Of a DNA stretch of 64,000 nt, positions 18,142-27,675 are shown piece after piece. A program made the position numbers and the translations under genes. Position 1 is the stretch's first letter. Each line of letters begins with the position of its first letter. The stretch spans positions 1 through 64,000 of the forward strand of contig NZ_JAKZAM010000014.1 of NCBI RefSeq assembly GCF_022538055.1, written 5' to 3'. Under the pieces are notes generated by a model. The model did no database searches and was not told where the DNA came from. It saw nothing but the letters and a program-made list of their open reading frames with translations. The DNA comes from Cognataquiflexum nitidum. Its GTDB lineage: Bacteria > Bacteroidota > Bacteroidia > Cytophagales > Cyclobacteriaceae.

Positions 18142-18501
18142 ATGCTGAATGTATCTGAAATCATACAAACGATCAAGCAGCTCATCGAAGTGAGGGTGCA
18201 GCTTGTTAAGGATGAAGTCAATGAGCAGATTTCTACAGTCATGGCACGGGTATTTTTGCTTATTGTCATGGGGACAGTTTCTGTAATGGTCTTGTTTTTT
18301 GCCAGTTTTTCATTTGCATTTTACCTGAGCGATTTGATGCGATCGCCCTTCAAAGGCTTTATGTATGTGGCCTTGATTTATGTGCTTTTACTCGTTTTAC
18401 TATACTTCCTTAAAGACTCAAGGACCCTCATTAAGGGTTTTCAGGAAGTGATCAAAGCTTTTGTTTTCAAGGCAAAAAAAAGAATAGACAATGAAGAATG
18501 A
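18142..18501 (+). CDS. Phage-holin-3-6/YqjE-like small membrane protein
   Basis: A 119-residue protein with an amphipathic N-terminal helix (QLIEVRVQLVKDEVNEQIST) and two membrane helices at about 38-62 and 72-92, ending in a basic tail. The layout matches the Holin-3-6 / YqjE-type superfamily. Despite the name, these proteins occur widely on chromosomes and are not evidence of a prophage. The 3' end overlaps the next gene by 11 bp, so the two are probably translated together. Its role is unknown. A membrane-organising or stress function is inferred from the family. Confidence 0.65.
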   Translation: MLNVSEIIQTIKQLIEVRVQLVKDEVNEQISTVMARVFLLIVMGTVSVMVLFFASFSFAFYLSDLMRSPFKGFMYVALIYVLLLVLLYFLKDSRTLIKGFQEVIKAFVFKAKKRIDNEE

Positions 18502-18865
18502 CCTGAATAAAAAGGCTGAGGAGCTTGAGCAGACCCTTCAGATGCAACTTGATCTTGCCAAAAAGGAATCCGAAGAATGGATAAAAGTCGGCGGGGTGGT
18601 GTTGGCAGGCGCTTTAATCACATTTGCCACGATCAAACTTTTGGGAAGAAAAAAAAACAAAAAAACCCAAAAGGTGTTGGAAACACTTGAAAAAGAGGGA
18701 CTTTTAGACGAAGAAATCAAAACAAAACTTACCCAAAAAAATCAGCCGGGATTCCTAGGCAGGCTGAGTGCTGTTTTGCTTCCCATTGTGGTCAGTTATG
18801 GCAGGGACCAATTGATGAATAGGCTAAACGAACCGAAAATCAAACCTGAAGAGGATGCAAAATAA
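18491..18865 (+). CDS. Small membrane protein, YqjD-like layout
   Basis: A 124-residue protein with a charged, probably coiled-coil N-terminal helix (KKAEELEQTLQMQLDLAKKE), one membrane segment at about 33-49 (GGVVLAGALITFATIKLL), a very basic RKKNKKTQK stretch, and a second weakly hydrophobic segment near 88-101. It overlaps the holin-like gene (11 bp) and the GGGP synthase gene (11 bp). A pairing of YqjE-like with YqjD-like membrane proteins is known in other bacteria, where YqjD binds ribosomes. Equating this protein with that role is only inference. Confidence 0.6.
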   Translation: MKNDLNKKAEELEQTLQMQLDLAKKESEEWIKVGGVVLAGALITFATIKLLGRKKNKKTQKVLETLEKEGLLDEEIKTKLTQKNQPGFLGRLSAVLLPIVVSYGRDQLMNRLNEPKIKPEEDAK

Positions 18866-19619
18866 GGTAAGCCTCAAGCTCAGGGAATTGACTGATTCAG
18901 GTCGAAAGGGAATTGCCTGGCTCATTGATCCTGATGATATCCATTCTCCTTTACTTTTTGAAAAACAGATGAGGGAGGCAATTGAGCTGAAAATAGATTT
19001 TTTCTTTTTGGGAGGCAGTCTTATCCAACAAAATACAGTCGGCGAAATCATCAGATTTATCAAAAGTATTACCGAGCAAATTCCAGTAGTGATTTTTCCG
19101 GGGAACTCCCTTCAGTTTTCACCTTTGGCCGATGCTATCCTTTTTCTTTCTCTGATTTCGGGGAGAAACCCTGATTTGCTTATCGGACAGCACGTGAGTG
19201 TCGCTCCGATTTTGGACAAATCCAAAGTAGAAGTGCTTCCCACAGGCTATATGTTGGTGGATGGCGGGCAGACCACAAGCGTCCATTACATCAGTCAGAC
19301 CATTCCTTTGCCAAACCATCATCCAGAACTCGCTGTCGCGACTGCGCTGGCTGGCCATTATTTAGGATTGCAGTATTTTTATCTGGATGCAGGAAGTGGT
19401 GCGCCCAATCCTGTGGCTCCCGAAATCATCAAAGCCATCAAGAAAAAAATCAAATCCCCTCTTTTCGTTGGCGGAGGTCTCAATTCAAAGGAAAAAGTTC
19501 AGATGGCTTTTGAAGCTGGGGCTGACATTGTCGTCATCGGCAATGGTGCCGGAAAAAATCCAAACCTGATCAAAGAAGTGTCTGAATATCTGGAATCAGT
19601 CAGGATTCTATCCAATTAA
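18855..19619 (+). CDS. Geranylgeranylglyceryl/heptaprenylglyceryl phosphate synthase (PcrB/GGGPS family)
   Basis: Joins a polyprenyl diphosphate to glycerol 1-phosphate by an ether bond, the first committed step of archaeal-type lipid synthesis. The 254-residue TIM-barrel shows WLIDPDD near the N-terminus, FFLGGSLI, VVIFPGN, YLDAGSGAPNPV and the phosphate-binding FVGGGLNS and IGNG near the C-terminus. Bacteroidota are known to carry such enzymes, but the final product in them is not settled. It is the last gene of a four-gene overlapping operon with two membrane proteins and a Cys-cluster protein. A convergent hairpin separates it from pheS. Confidence 0.9.
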   Translation: MQNKVSLKLRELTDSGRKGIAWLIDPDDIHSPLLFEKQMREAIELKIDFFFLGGSLIQQNTVGEIIRFIKSITEQIPVVIFPGNSLQFSPLADAILFLSLISGRNPDLLIGQHVSVAPILDKSKVEVLPTGYMLVDGGQTTSVHYISQTIPLPNHHPELAVATALAGHYLGLQYFYLDAGSGAPNPVAPEIIKAIKKKIKSPLFVGGGLNSKEKVQMAFEAGADIVVIGNGAGKNPNLIKEVSEYLESVRILSN

Positions 19620-19651
19620 AAAGCGCTTCCCGGTTTCCCGAAAAGCACTTT
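19617..19651. terminator. Imperfect hairpin between convergent GGGP synthase and pheS genes
   Basis: AAAG.GCTT..GG pairs with CC..AAGC.CTTT around a TTT loop, spanning the stop codon of the plus-strand gene and reaching to within 4 bp of the pheS stop. It has mismatches and only short T runs, so it is a weak candidate terminator. Confidence 0.4.
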
Positions 19652-19654
19652 GAT

Positions 19655-20683
19655 TTAAAGCATTGGCCGGAATTGCCGGAGAAAACGCACATCATTTTCA
19701 GTAAATAACCTGAGGTCTTTGATCTGGAACTTGAGCATCGCAATGCGCTCTATTCCCATCCCAAAGGCAAAACCCGTATATTTTTTGGAATCAATTCCAC
19801 AATTTTCGAGAACATTTGGATCTACCATTCCCGAGCCGCCGATTTCGACCCATCCCGAACCTTTGCATACATTGCAACCTTTGCCACCACAGATCAGACA
19901 ACTGATATCAATCTCCGCGCTTGGCTCTGTAAAGGGGAAAAAAGATGGCCTGAACCGTACTTTGGTTTCCCTGCCAAACATCTCTTTGGCAAAATGGTAT
20001 AGTGTGTTTTTCAAGTCAGCGAAACCCACATTTTCATCCACATATAATCCTTCCACTTGATGGAAAATACAGTGAGCGCGTGCAGAAATCGCCTCATTCC
20101 TGTATACCCTTCCCGGTGAAAGCGTCCTGATAGGCGGCTTTTGGTTTTCCATGACACGAACCTGCACGGAGGAAGTGTGTGTTCTTAAGGCCACGTCAGG
20201 ATTTTTTTCCAAAAAAAATGTGTCCTGCATTTCCCTTGCCGGATGGTTTTCAGGAAAATTCAAGGCCGTGAAGTTATGCCAATCATCTTCTATCTCAGGC
20301 CCTTCAGAAAGGTTAAACCCGATTCTTTCGAATATTTCGATGATCCGCTGTCTGGTGGACGTCAAAGGATGAATCCCGCCTGCCGCTACATTGGTAGCAG
20401 GTAAAGTCAAGTCCTGGTCAAAGGATTTGGTTTGTTTTTTGGCTTGGTTAACCTGATCGATCAGCTCCTGAAATTTCTCATCAGCCATTTGCTTGACTTC
20501 ATTGACCAATTGCCCATATTCCTTTTTTTGTTCATTCGGAATATTTCTCATTTCGGCAAAAAGCTCCCCAACCACACTTTTTTTGCTGATGAATTTCATC
20601 CTGTAAGCCTCCAACTCATCCTCGTTACCGGCTTCGGCTGCTGAGATGGCGGATTTGATGGCTTCTATTTTTTCCTGATGCAT
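19655..20683 (-). CDS. pheS: Phenylalanine--tRNA ligase alpha subunit
   Basis: Catalytic subunit of the heterotetrameric enzyme that charges tRNA-Phe. The 342-residue product has an N-terminal coiled-coil of about 90 residues (tRNA contact), class II motif 2 in YRNEAISARAHCIFHQVEGLY, a TEPSAEID segment, a CLICGGKGCNVCKGSGW Cys-rich insertion (also found in other bacterial PheS) and motif 3 GFAFGMGIERIAML. pheT is not adjacent: the gene stands alone, as is common in Bacteroidota. A TAnnTTTG element lies 24 bases before the ATG. Confidence 0.97.
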   Translation of the reverse strand: MHQEKIEAIKSAISAAEAGNEDELEAYRMKFISKKSVVGELFAEMRNIPNEQKKEYGQLVNEVKQMADEKFQELIDQVNQAKKQTKSFDQDLTLPATNVAAGGIHPLTSTRQRIIEIFERIGFNLSEGPEIEDDWHNFTALNFPENHPAREMQDTFFLEKNPDVALRTHTSSVQVRVMENQKPPIRTLSPGRVYRNEAISARAHCIFHQVEGLYVDENVGFADLKNTLYHFAKEMFGRETKVRFRPSFFPFTEPSAEIDISCLICGGKGCNVCKGSGWVEIGGSGMVDPNVLENCGIDSKKYTGFAFGMGIERIAMLKFQIKDLRLFTENDVRFLRQFRPML

Positions 20684-20707
20684 GTTTTGTTCAATTTTTC
20701 AGAGCCA

Positions 20708-20715
20708 CAAATCTA
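20708..20715 (-). promoter_or_regulatory. Putative -7 element (TAGATTTG) of pheS
   Basis: An exact TAnnTTTG match on the minus strand, 24 bases before the pheS ATG. Confidence 0.5.
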
Positions 20716-20861
20716 AAACAAATGATGGGAAATGCACCTTTTTTGGAAGTCAAAATCCTCATGGATCATCCTCTCTTTATTTGTCTACTTTCCAACAAAA
20801 AAATGTTTCTTAAAAAAAGTTGAAAAGCGTTGGGAATTATCTGTCCACCTACAAAATTTCA

Positions 20862-20902
20862 AAAAAAGAAAAGAGACCTATTATGGGTCTCTTTCTTTTT
20901 TT
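20862..20902 (-). terminator. Terminator after the STAS-like gene
   Basis: AAAGAGACC (20870-20878) pairs with GGTCTCTTT (20886-20894). It is flanked by A runs on the left and T runs on the right, so it reads as an intrinsic terminator on the minus strand about 70 bases after the STAS-like gene. Confidence 0.75.
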
Positions 20903-20964
20903 GAATAAAGGAATGATATAGAGGATTATGTCAAGGGAAGTACTTGGCTGAAGATAAAATTATT

Positions 20965-21258
20965 CTAAACACTTGCCCTACCATTTTTAAAGCCATGAAT
21001 GTAGTGCTTCAACATCTTCGCTTGGGTTGCTGTCACTTCTTTTGGCTTTATCCTCACAAGAAAATTTTCCAAACCTATTTCCTCAATAAGACTTCCAAAA
21101 GAAGAGTTTAGAAAAGAGGATGAGGGCGCGGAGATATCACGGAATGAAAGTTCAATGATTTCATTTTTGTTTAAAACACTTTTCAAAAAAGTATATAATA
21201 CGAGTCCCGAGGAATTTGTATAAGTATCGGCTACAATATCTGCTAATCTGATTTTCAT
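20965..21258 (-). CDS. STAS-like (DUF4325) domain protein
   Basis: A protein of about 97 residues, MKIRLADIVADTYTNSSGL onward, with the small alpha/beta layout of DUF4325/STAS-like proteins (NEIIELSFRDISAPSSSFLN). This family is usually encoded beside a GHKL-type ATPase, and such pairs are thought to be regulatory, by analogy with anti-sigma/anti-anti-sigma partners. Here the ATPase gene ends 16 bp upstream on the same strand. The frame is open to 21300, overlapping the ATPase, but the ATG at 21258 fits the gap. The last gene of the module. The target is unknown. Confidence 0.65.
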   Translation of the reverse strand: MKIRLADIVADTYTNSSGLVLYTFLKSVLNKNEIIELSFRDISAPSSSFLNSSFGSLIEEIGLENFLVRIKPKEVTATQAKMLKHYIHGFKNGRASV

Positions 21259-21274
21259 GTCACACAAAACTAGG

Positions 21275-22139
21275 TTAAAAATCCCAATCAATTGTATCAA
21301 TAATTTCTTGGTCTTCTAAATTGATAACTTTTATTGTAATTTCAATAACTGTTCCAATAAAATATTCAATCGGATTTTGAGAGAAATTGTTTTGAGTTTG
21401 CAGTCCTTCCATTCTAATTTGATTAGACATGAGTATCCATATTCCATTATTTGCTGATACAAAAGAACAAATAGTATCAAGTCCTCGCCCGGCATTATGA
21501 GGTAGAGATTCTGTAGTATTATTCAATTTCAGTGCCCATTTCAATGCTTTTTCCTGAGATACTTGATTCCAACCTTTGTTATTAAAATATGAGTTTGCAG
21601 TTCTTGGTATTCCATTACCTAAATCAGATACGGCTATTTTGATCTCGTTTGAATGAGGGTAAAATTGACTGAAAACCAATGAATCAATAGGAGATTTTGA
21701 ATGGTCATAAACATCGTTGATCAATTCTGATAAAGTTATATTCAAAATTCCTAAATCCTTTTTGACACAGTAGGATTGAAAAAATTCCTGAGTCTTTGAT
21801 ATGTAATAATTCATGTTTTCCCTATTGACCCTTCGAATCGGCATGGCTGTATAGCTTGGAATCTCCTTTATTTCTGTAGGTTCTAAAAAATTGCTTGAAC
21901 AAAACTCAAAGAGGCCAATCGCAATTAGATAGTCTTTAACTTTAGGTTCTTCAACATTTAGGTTTACTTTTGGCTATTTGCTGAAGTTGCATGATTATAA
22001 ACTGACTTAATATGAGAATATCCGAAGGATTGAGAAAATGATTATACAAATGAATGGTAACAGATTCAGTTTGTGGACCATTTGAAATCATTTGAAAGAG
22101 TTTTGAATAATCCTTCTCATTTTTAATTACTATATCCAT
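21275..22139 (-). pseudogene. GHKL (histidine-kinase-like) ATPase gene with a single-base frameshift
   Basis: The first 62 codons (from ATG 22139) end at a premature stop at 21951. A second frame opens just before this and continues unbroken through LNVEEPKVKDYLIAIGLFEF and PIRRVNRENMNYYI to 21275. Joining them at the AAAA run near 21969-21972 (one A too many) restores one protein of about 287 residues: an N-terminal STAS-like segment, then a GHKL ATPase with N-box SELINDVYDHS, DLGNGIP and GRGLDT. No phospho-acceptor His domain is seen. It is the partner of the STAS-like gene downstream. Slippage, mutation or base-calling error cannot be told apart here. Confidence 0.75.
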
Positions 22140-22260
22140 TCAAAAATTAGGTTTCACTAAATAAACCATTATAACTTTTGAAAAAAATTTTCCGGTAAAA
22201 TTTCAGGAGGTAAAACCCATTGTTTCACCCACAATTTTCATTGATTTTACCTGCCATATC

Positions 22261-25137
22261 TCACCAAGTCCTTCCTCCACCGGGCATTCCCGGCATACCT
22301 TGGTTAGGATTTGCAGCTTGGGGTTTGAAGTTTCCGATATTATATGAAAAGGTAAATAAGGCATATCTTGTCAAAACCCGTGTGAAGGTATCTTCAATGG
22401 CTACGTCCGATACATTTCTTCCAATGGCATTGTTTTGATTGAGTAAATCAAACACCGTCAATTTCAATTCTGCTTTGTTGTCTTTCATAAACCTGTATCC
22501 GGCTTCAATATTCCAAAGCCAAACTGACTGATCCAAAGTGGGGGAAAGTCCTCTATAAAGGGAATTATTGACCACGTTGGAGATGAATAATTTTCCTTTG
22601 TTTGGAGAATAGTAGAACCTGAAATTAGAAGATTGGATGTAGTAATTCTGATCCAAGTTTGATTGCAAACTGCTATTGACGATGGTATAAATCCCCGTCG
22701 TAGACACGGAAAAATCCAGGTCTTTGCTGATGTTGCTCGTCAGGGTCAAACCTTGGCTCAAATCAATGTTGTCATTCGCGTTTTTCTGGCCATTGATCAT
22801 ACCGGGCGTCCTGTTGTAGGAAACAGAGGAGTTCAGATTGAACTGTGACTTCCAGCTTTTGATCGGCGTGCCATAGGTGACAAATAATCGTGACCTGAAG
22901 TTGCCTGAGAAATTCTCCGGACGGCTGATCTGCCCGCCCGGTTTTAAGAGGATTTGGTTGTTGATCAAGGTATCGGTCTGTGCTACAAAAGTATTGGTAC
23001 CGATAAAGTCTTCCGTAAGGTTCAAAGAAAGGAAAGTGAAGAAGGTTTTGGACTTGGCAAGGTTGATTTTGGAATAATTGATGAAGGCATTATGGCTGAA
23101 AGATTGACCAAGGTTTGGATTACCGACAGAAAGCTGCAAGGGGTTTTGGTTGTTGATGACATTTTGGAGCTGGTTGACGCTTGGTTCTTGGGTGTTGGTC
23201 CTATACCTCAACCTAAAGGAAGTTCCTTTTTCCTGGTTTCTATAATTGGCATTCAGGCCAGGAAGAAAATTGCTGAAGGAGCGGTTGAAAAGCTGTTCCC
23301 TCGGAAAGAAGCTTTCATTGTCCTGCACGGCATATTGGTAATCCAAATTGGCATTGATATTCCATGACTTGAGGTTATAACTGTATCCGACGCTTGGTCT
23401 TTGGACAATAAATTTGTTGTTGAACTGGTTACTCAAGGCTGTATCTAAGACCATGATGCCTGCTTCTGGCACCAAGCTGAAGGTCTTTTGGTCAGAAGTG
23501 GTTTTGTTGTTACCCACTTGGTAGGACATGGTCAAAAGCGATTTTTCGGTAACTGGTTCTGTGTATTGTAAAGTAGCCCGGTAGTTAAAGCCATCCGAAA
23601 GTCCGAATGTCTCTTGATTGATGGTATCGCGGATATCCCGGATAAAATCCCTGTTGGCAGCAATGAGGTCAGAAAGCTGGTCTCTTTTAGTCCAGGCGGT
23701 AAATACGGTGGTAGAAACTGTCCTGCCTTTCTTGTCAAACCTGTATCTATATACAAAATTATTGGCAAGATTATATCCGTCTGTGGCGGCATCAGATATT
23801 GTCTTTGCACTACTCAAAGGATCAAAGTTTCCTGAAAGGTTGAGACCGTCGCGGTCATTGTAGGTGTTGTTGCTCTGGAAATTTAGGGAAGGTGTAATAA
23901 TGATCGCATTTTTTGGATTGATGTCATATTCTATCCTGCCATTGATGCGGTGGTTGTTGTTTGTGATGGTATTGAGTAAGCTTTCCTCGTAAAATTGCCT
24001 GGTAGTCTCCGACAAAATTGTTTCCCTATTGGTAAGTTTAAATAGATTATTCTTTGTGGAATTGAAAAAATAGCTCCCTGTGAAATTGATTTTTTTACCG
24101 AATTTATCACTGTAATTCAAGCCAACACTGTTTGTGGTGATGATCCCCTGATCCTGTCCTACGAGGAAGTTGTTGTTTCCGCCTCCCCATCCTTGGCCTC
24201 CGGGACGTCCGCCACCGCCTCCCCTGTTTCCGCCACCTTGACTTGAGGCATTGACTCCGACTAGATCCTGAGAGGAGAAATTTTGTTGGTTGATGTTATT
24301 GAATAATCCAATGATAGAGATTCTTTTGGTGCCTTTGAAATAATTGAAATTACCTCCTGCGGCATATCTGTCCTGTGTTCCGGCACCTGCATACAATCTC
24401 CCAAACTGTCCTGTGTTTTTATCCGGTCTGGTGACGATATTAATAGTCCGCGAATAATTACCATCATCAAATCCAGTAAGTCTCGATTGATCTGACCTTT
24501 GGTCCAAAATCTCCACCCGGTCAATGACGTCTGCAGGTAGATTTCGCAAGGCTAGGAATGGATCACTTCCAAAAAATTCCCGACCATCCACCAAAACCTT
24601 TTGGACCTGCTCCCCTTTTGCCTGGATTTCCCCGTTTTGGATGGTGACTCCGGGAAGCTTTCTGACAAGATCTTCTGCATCACCGTTTTCCCTAGTTTTG
24701 AATGCACTTGCATTGAAGGAAGTTGTATCTCCTTTTACTTCACCCACGACAATCTGACCTTCTATCAGTACTTCACCGAGGAGCTTGCTGTCTTCCAATA
24801 AAACCAAAGTCCCGAGGTCTAGACCATCACCTCTGTTGTGGGTTTTGCTGATTTTGACAAACCCTAAAAATGTAACCTCAATCAGCACTGAAGGGATTCT
24901 TGGACGGCTGATTTCAAAAGTCCCGTCTACACCGGTGACTGTATTCACCAAAACCGAGTCTGTTACCGTCTTGATCACGACATTGGCTCCGATCATCGGT
25001 TGTTTTGTCGCACCTTCGATGACACGGCCCTTTAGAATGAGATTTTGCGTTCTTCCTTCCGGTCTTTGGGCTTGGGAATCATAGGAATAAACAAAAAACA
25101 AGCAAATGAAAAATATTTTGAAAGTAGAAATCTTCAT
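22261..25137 (-). CDS. TonB-dependent-receptor-like outer-membrane beta-barrel protein with CarboxypepD_reg domain
   Basis: A 958-residue outer-membrane protein. A signal peptide (to about 23) is followed by a CarboxypepD_reg-like beta-sandwich (LKGRVIEGATKQPMIGANV to about 115), a plug-like region (DLVRKLPGVTIQNGEIQAKG, VLVDGREFFGSDP, ADVIDRVEILD) and a long barrel of the OMP_b-brl_3 kind. An unusual Gly-rich stretch (GGGNRGGGGGRPGGQGWGGG) lies near residues 300-320, and GMPGMPGGGRTW ends the protein. No SusD partner is adjacent, so the substrate is open. Single-gene unit. Confidence 0.85.
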   Translation of the reverse strand: MKISTFKIFFICLFFVYSYDSQAQRPEGRTQNLILKGRVIEGATKQPMIGANVVIKTVTDSVLVNTVTGVDGTFEISRPRIPSVLIEVTFLGFVKISKTHNRGDGLDLGTLVLLEDSKLLGEVLIEGQIVVGEVKGDTTSFNASAFKTRENGDAEDLVRKLPGVTIQNGEIQAKGEQVQKVLVDGREFFGSDPFLALRNLPADVIDRVEILDQRSDQSRLTGFDDGNYSRTINIVTRPDKNTGQFGRLYAGAGTQDRYAAGGNFNYFKGTKRISIIGLFNNINQQNFSSQDLVGVNASSQGGGNRGGGGGRPGGQGWGGGNNNFLVGQDQGIITTNSVGLNYSDKFGKKINFTGSYFFNSTKNNLFKLTNRETILSETTRQFYEESLLNTITNNNHRINGRIEYDINPKNAIIITPSLNFQSNNTYNDRDGLNLSGNFDPLSSAKTISDAATDGYNLANNFVYRYRFDKKGRTVSTTVFTAWTKRDQLSDLIAANRDFIRDIRDTINQETFGLSDGFNYRATLQYTEPVTEKSLLTMSYQVGNNKTTSDQKTFSLVPEAGIMVLDTALSNQFNNKFIVQRPSVGYSYNLKSWNINANLDYQYAVQDNESFFPREQLFNRSFSNFLPGLNANYRNQEKGTSFRLRYRTNTQEPSVNQLQNVINNQNPLQLSVGNPNLGQSFSHNAFINYSKINLAKSKTFFTFLSLNLTEDFIGTNTFVAQTDTLINNQILLKPGGQISRPENFSGNFRSRLFVTYGTPIKSWKSQFNLNSSVSYNRTPGMINGQKNANDNIDLSQGLTLTSNISKDLDFSVSTTGIYTIVNSSLQSNLDQNYYIQSSNFRFYYSPNKGKLFISNVVNNSLYRGLSPTLDQSVWLWNIEAGYRFMKDNKAELKLTVFDLLNQNNAIGRNVSDVAIEDTFTRVLTRYALFTFSYNIGNFKPQAANPNQGMPGMPGGGRTW

Positions 25138-25328
25138 GGGAATAAAATTATTATCTAAGCTTAGACATTGGAGTAAGTCAAAAAGTTTAAGCGGTCAGTA
25201 GGTTAAATTGTAAGTGGAAAAAATTAATGTTAAATGGGTATTGGATTCCTTTAAAATGGGATTTTGGTAGACGGGTGAAAAAAAATTTCATCTTTCTGGT
25301 CCAAACCTACCGGAACCAATCTTAGGCT

Positions 25329-25550
25329 TTACTCATAAATTTCTTTTCTATGGCCAAGGTCAATCACATCTACTAGAAGAATGCTGTCATGGATTTCGTA
25401 TATAATGCGGTAATCGGACACCCTGATACGGTAAGCAACCCTTCCTTTTAGTTTTTTGTATCCCTTTGGACGAGGATCGTTCCCGAGTTCTAAGATGGCT
25501 GTTTTGATATTGGAATAATAAGGATCTGGAATTTTGGAAAGCTTTTTCAT
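25329..25550 (-). CDS. RelE/ParE superfamily toxin
   Basis: A 73-residue basic protein with the RelE fold pattern: KLKGRVAYRIRVSDYRIIYE in the middle and VDVIDLGHRKEIY at the C-terminus, with the His/Arg/Tyr set typical of RelE-type mRNA interferases. It starts 29 bp after the stop of a Phd/YefM-like antitoxin on the same strand, which is the usual order. RelE toxins cleave mRNA in the ribosomal A site. The activity of this member is inferred. Confidence 0.85.
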   Translation of the reverse strand: MKKLSKIPDPYYSNIKTAILELGNDPRPKGYKKLKGRVAYRIRVSDYRIIYEIHDSILLVDVIDLGHRKEIYE

Positions 25551-25579
25551 GGCATTGCGCTCAATTCGGACTTAATACA

Positions 25580-25786
25580 TCACTTTTGTTTTTCTTCGCG
25601 TTTTTTCTCGATTTCCTTAAACGCCTGTTCTGCATCTATGAATTTTTGGTCTCTTTTTTTGGCAGCATCATAGAGTTTAATATCTTCAAGCTCATCAAGC
25701 TCATTCATCATCCTATTATAATCATTGATGGGAAAAATGACGGCAAGTTTTTTTCCGTGGTCGTCTGTTACAAATTGTGGTTTCAT
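25580..25786 (-). CDS. Phd/YefM-type antitoxin
   Basis: A 68-residue protein from the ATG at 25786: MKPQFVTDDHGKKLAVIFPI, then NDYNRMMNELDELEDIKLYD and a charged Lys/Glu-rich C-terminal helix. This matches small antitoxins with an N-terminal DNA-binding part and a disordered toxin-neutralising tail. The frame is open to 25861, but the extra 25 codons overlap the aspS terminator and lack the family pattern. With the downstream RelE gene it forms a complete module that probably represses its own promoter. Confidence 0.8.
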   Translation of the reverse strand: MKPQFVTDDHGKKLAVIFPINDYNRMMNELDELEDIKLYDAAKKRDQKFIDAEQAFKEIEKKREEKQK

Positions 25787-25841
25787 ATCATATAAACTTT
25801 TTGGAAGTGTTTGTTTGATTTCTGTAAAAATCAAAATAAAT

Positions 25842-25873
25842 AAAAAATCCCGATCTTTCAACCGGGATTTTTT
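25842..25873 (-). terminator. Terminator of aspS
   Basis: A perfect 11-bp stem, AAAAAATCCCG (25842-25852) with CGGGATTTTTT (25863-25873), ending 6 bases below the aspS stop. It also separates aspS from the toxin-antitoxin pair. Confidence 0.85.
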
Positions 25874-25878
25874 GAGTT

Positions 25879-27639
25879 TTATTTTTTCTCGGCCAAAGCG
25901 ACTTTGATCGAAAGTTCTGTCAGCTGTTCATCAGATATGGTGCTTGGGGTGTCGATCATGACATCCCTGCCGGAGTTGTTTTTTGGGAAGGCAATATAAT
26001 CTCTGATGGAATCTGATCCACCAAAAATGGCGCAAAGCCTGTCAAATCCAAAGGCAATCCCCCCGTGCGGAGGTGCTCCAAACTCAAACGCTTCCATCAA
26101 AAATCCAAATTGCTTCTGCGCTTCTGCATCCGAAAACCCAAGATGCTTGAACATCAGTTGCTGAGTAGACCTGTCATGGATTCGGATTGATCCGCCTCCG
26201 ATTTCGACACCATTGATGACGAGGTCATAGGCATTTGCTCTGACGGAACCCGGATCAGTTTCGAGAAGCGGAATATCTTCTTTTTTTGGAGAAGTAAATG
26301 GATGGTGCATGGCATGGTATCTATTGGTCTCCTCATCCCACTCGAGCAATGGAAAGTCAACCACCCAAAGCGGCTTGTACACATTTCTATCCCTCAGCCC
26401 AAGTTCTTCACCCATTTTCAATCGGAGTTCTGACATCTGCTTTCTGGTGGATTTGGCATCGCCACTCAAAACCAAAATCAGGTCTCCAGACTCAGCACCC
26501 ATCTTTTCGGCCCATGATTTCAAATCCTCATTGGAATAGAATTTATCTACAGTTGACTTGAAAGTCCCGTCTTCGTTGCATTTGACATAAACCAATCCTT
26601 TGGCTCCTATCTGTGGTCTTTTGACCCAATTGGTCAATTCATCAAGTTGCTTTCTAGTGTATTCACCTGCGCCTTTGGCACAGATTCCTACGACAAGCTC
26701 TGCCTGATCAAAAATGGAAAACCCTTTTCCCTGAGCGACCTCATTGAGTTCTACAAATTTCATATCAAACCTCAAATCCGGTTTGTCATTGCCATAACCG
26801 CTCATTGCTTCGGCATAGGTCATTCTTTTGACTTCTTCCAATTTTACCCCTTTCACATTTGCGAAAAGATGCTTGGTCAATCCTTCAAAAGTATTCAGGA
26901 TATCTTCCTGACTTACAAATGACATCTCGCAGTCAATCTGTGTAAACTCAGGCTGCCTGTCCGCCCTCAAATCCTCGTCTCGGAAACATTTGACGATCTG
27001 AAAATACCTGTCAAAACCGCTGACCATCAAGAGCTGCTTGAAAGTCTGTGGAGATTGTGGCAAAGCATAAAATTCTCCGGGGTTGACACGGCTTGGAACA
27101 ACAAAATCCCTTGCACCTTCGGGAGTGGATTTAATCAAAACTGGAGTTTCCACTTCGATGAAATCCTGTGCATCCATATATTTCCTCGTCTCCTGCATCA
27201 TGCGGTGTCGGAGTTGGAGTTTTTCCCTCACTACATTTCTGCGTAAGTCAAGGTATCGGTATTTCATTCTCAATTCATCACCTCCGTCTGTTTCATCCTC
27301 GATGATAAAGGGAGGTACTTTGGATGGATTCAAAATCTCGAGGGATTCCACCTTGATTTCGATATCCCCTGTGCTCATTTTGTCATTTTTGGAAGTCCTT
27401 TCCAGGACAGTTCCTTTTGCGAGCACCACAAATTCCCTTCCCAAGGAAGCGGCTTTTTCCAAAAGCGATTTGTCAGAAGAACCCTCTTCAAAAATCAATT
27501 GAGTAACCCCATATCGGTCTCTTAAGTCTACCCATATCAAGCCCCCTTTGTTCCTGACCCGCTGCACCCAACCCGAAAGGCTTACTTTTTGATGTACATC
27601 TTGTATCCTCAATTCTCCGCAAGTATGTGTTCTGAGCAT
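25879..27639 (-). CDS. aspS: Aspartate--tRNA ligase
   Basis: Charges tRNA-Asp with aspartate. The product has 586 residues from the ATG at 27639: an N-terminal OB-fold anticodon-binding domain ([24 protein letters not shown]), class II motif 2 ([19 protein letters not shown]), a GAD insertion in the bacterial position, and motif 3 ([10 protein letters not shown]). The frame is open to 27708, but the -7 element at 27668-27675 and the conserved [10 protein letters not shown] start favour 27639. Single-gene unit with a strong terminator. Confidence 0.97.
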   Translation of the reverse strand: MLRTHTCGELRIQDVHQKVSLSGWVQRVRNKGGLIWVDLRDRYGVTQLIFEEGSSDKSLLEKAASLGREFVVLAKGTVLERTSKNDKMSTGDIEIKVESLEILNPSKVPPFIIEDETDGGDELRMKYRYLDLRRNVVREKLQLRHRMMQETRKYMDAQDFIEVETPVLIKSTPEGARDFVVPSRVNPGEFYALPQSPQTFKQLLMVSGFDRYFQIVKCFRDEDLRADRQPEFTQIDCEMSFVSQEDILNTFEGLTKHLFANVKGVKLEEVKRMTYAEAMSGYGNDKPDLRFDMKFVELNEVAQGKGFSIFDQAELVVGICAKGAGEYTRKQLDELTNWVKRPQIGAKGLVYVKCNEDGTFKSTVDKFYSNEDLKSWAEKMGAESGDLILVLSGDAKSTRKQMSELRLKMGEELGLRDRNVYKPLWVVDFPLLEWDEETNRYHAMHHPFTSPKKEDIPLLETDPGSVRANAYDLVINGVEIGGGSIRIHDRSTQQLMFKHLGFSDAEAQKQFGFLMEAFEFGAPPHGGIAFGFDRLCAIFGGSDSIRDYIAFPKNNSGRDVMIDTPSTISDEQLTELSIKVALAEKK

Positions 27640-27667
27640 GATAATAAATGGTATTTTTTGAAGTGGA

Positions 27668-27675
27668 CAAAGATA
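27668..27675 (-). promoter_or_regulatory. Putative -7 element (TATCTTTG) of aspS
   Basis: An exact TAnnTTTG match on the minus strand, 29 bases before the ATG at 27639 and inside the longer open frame, so it argues against the start at 27708. Confidence 0.55.

Noticed and set aside
18142..18501. Holin-like protein as a sign of a prophage
   Set aside because: No other phage gene is near, and this superfamily is common in chromosomal stress or envelope operons.
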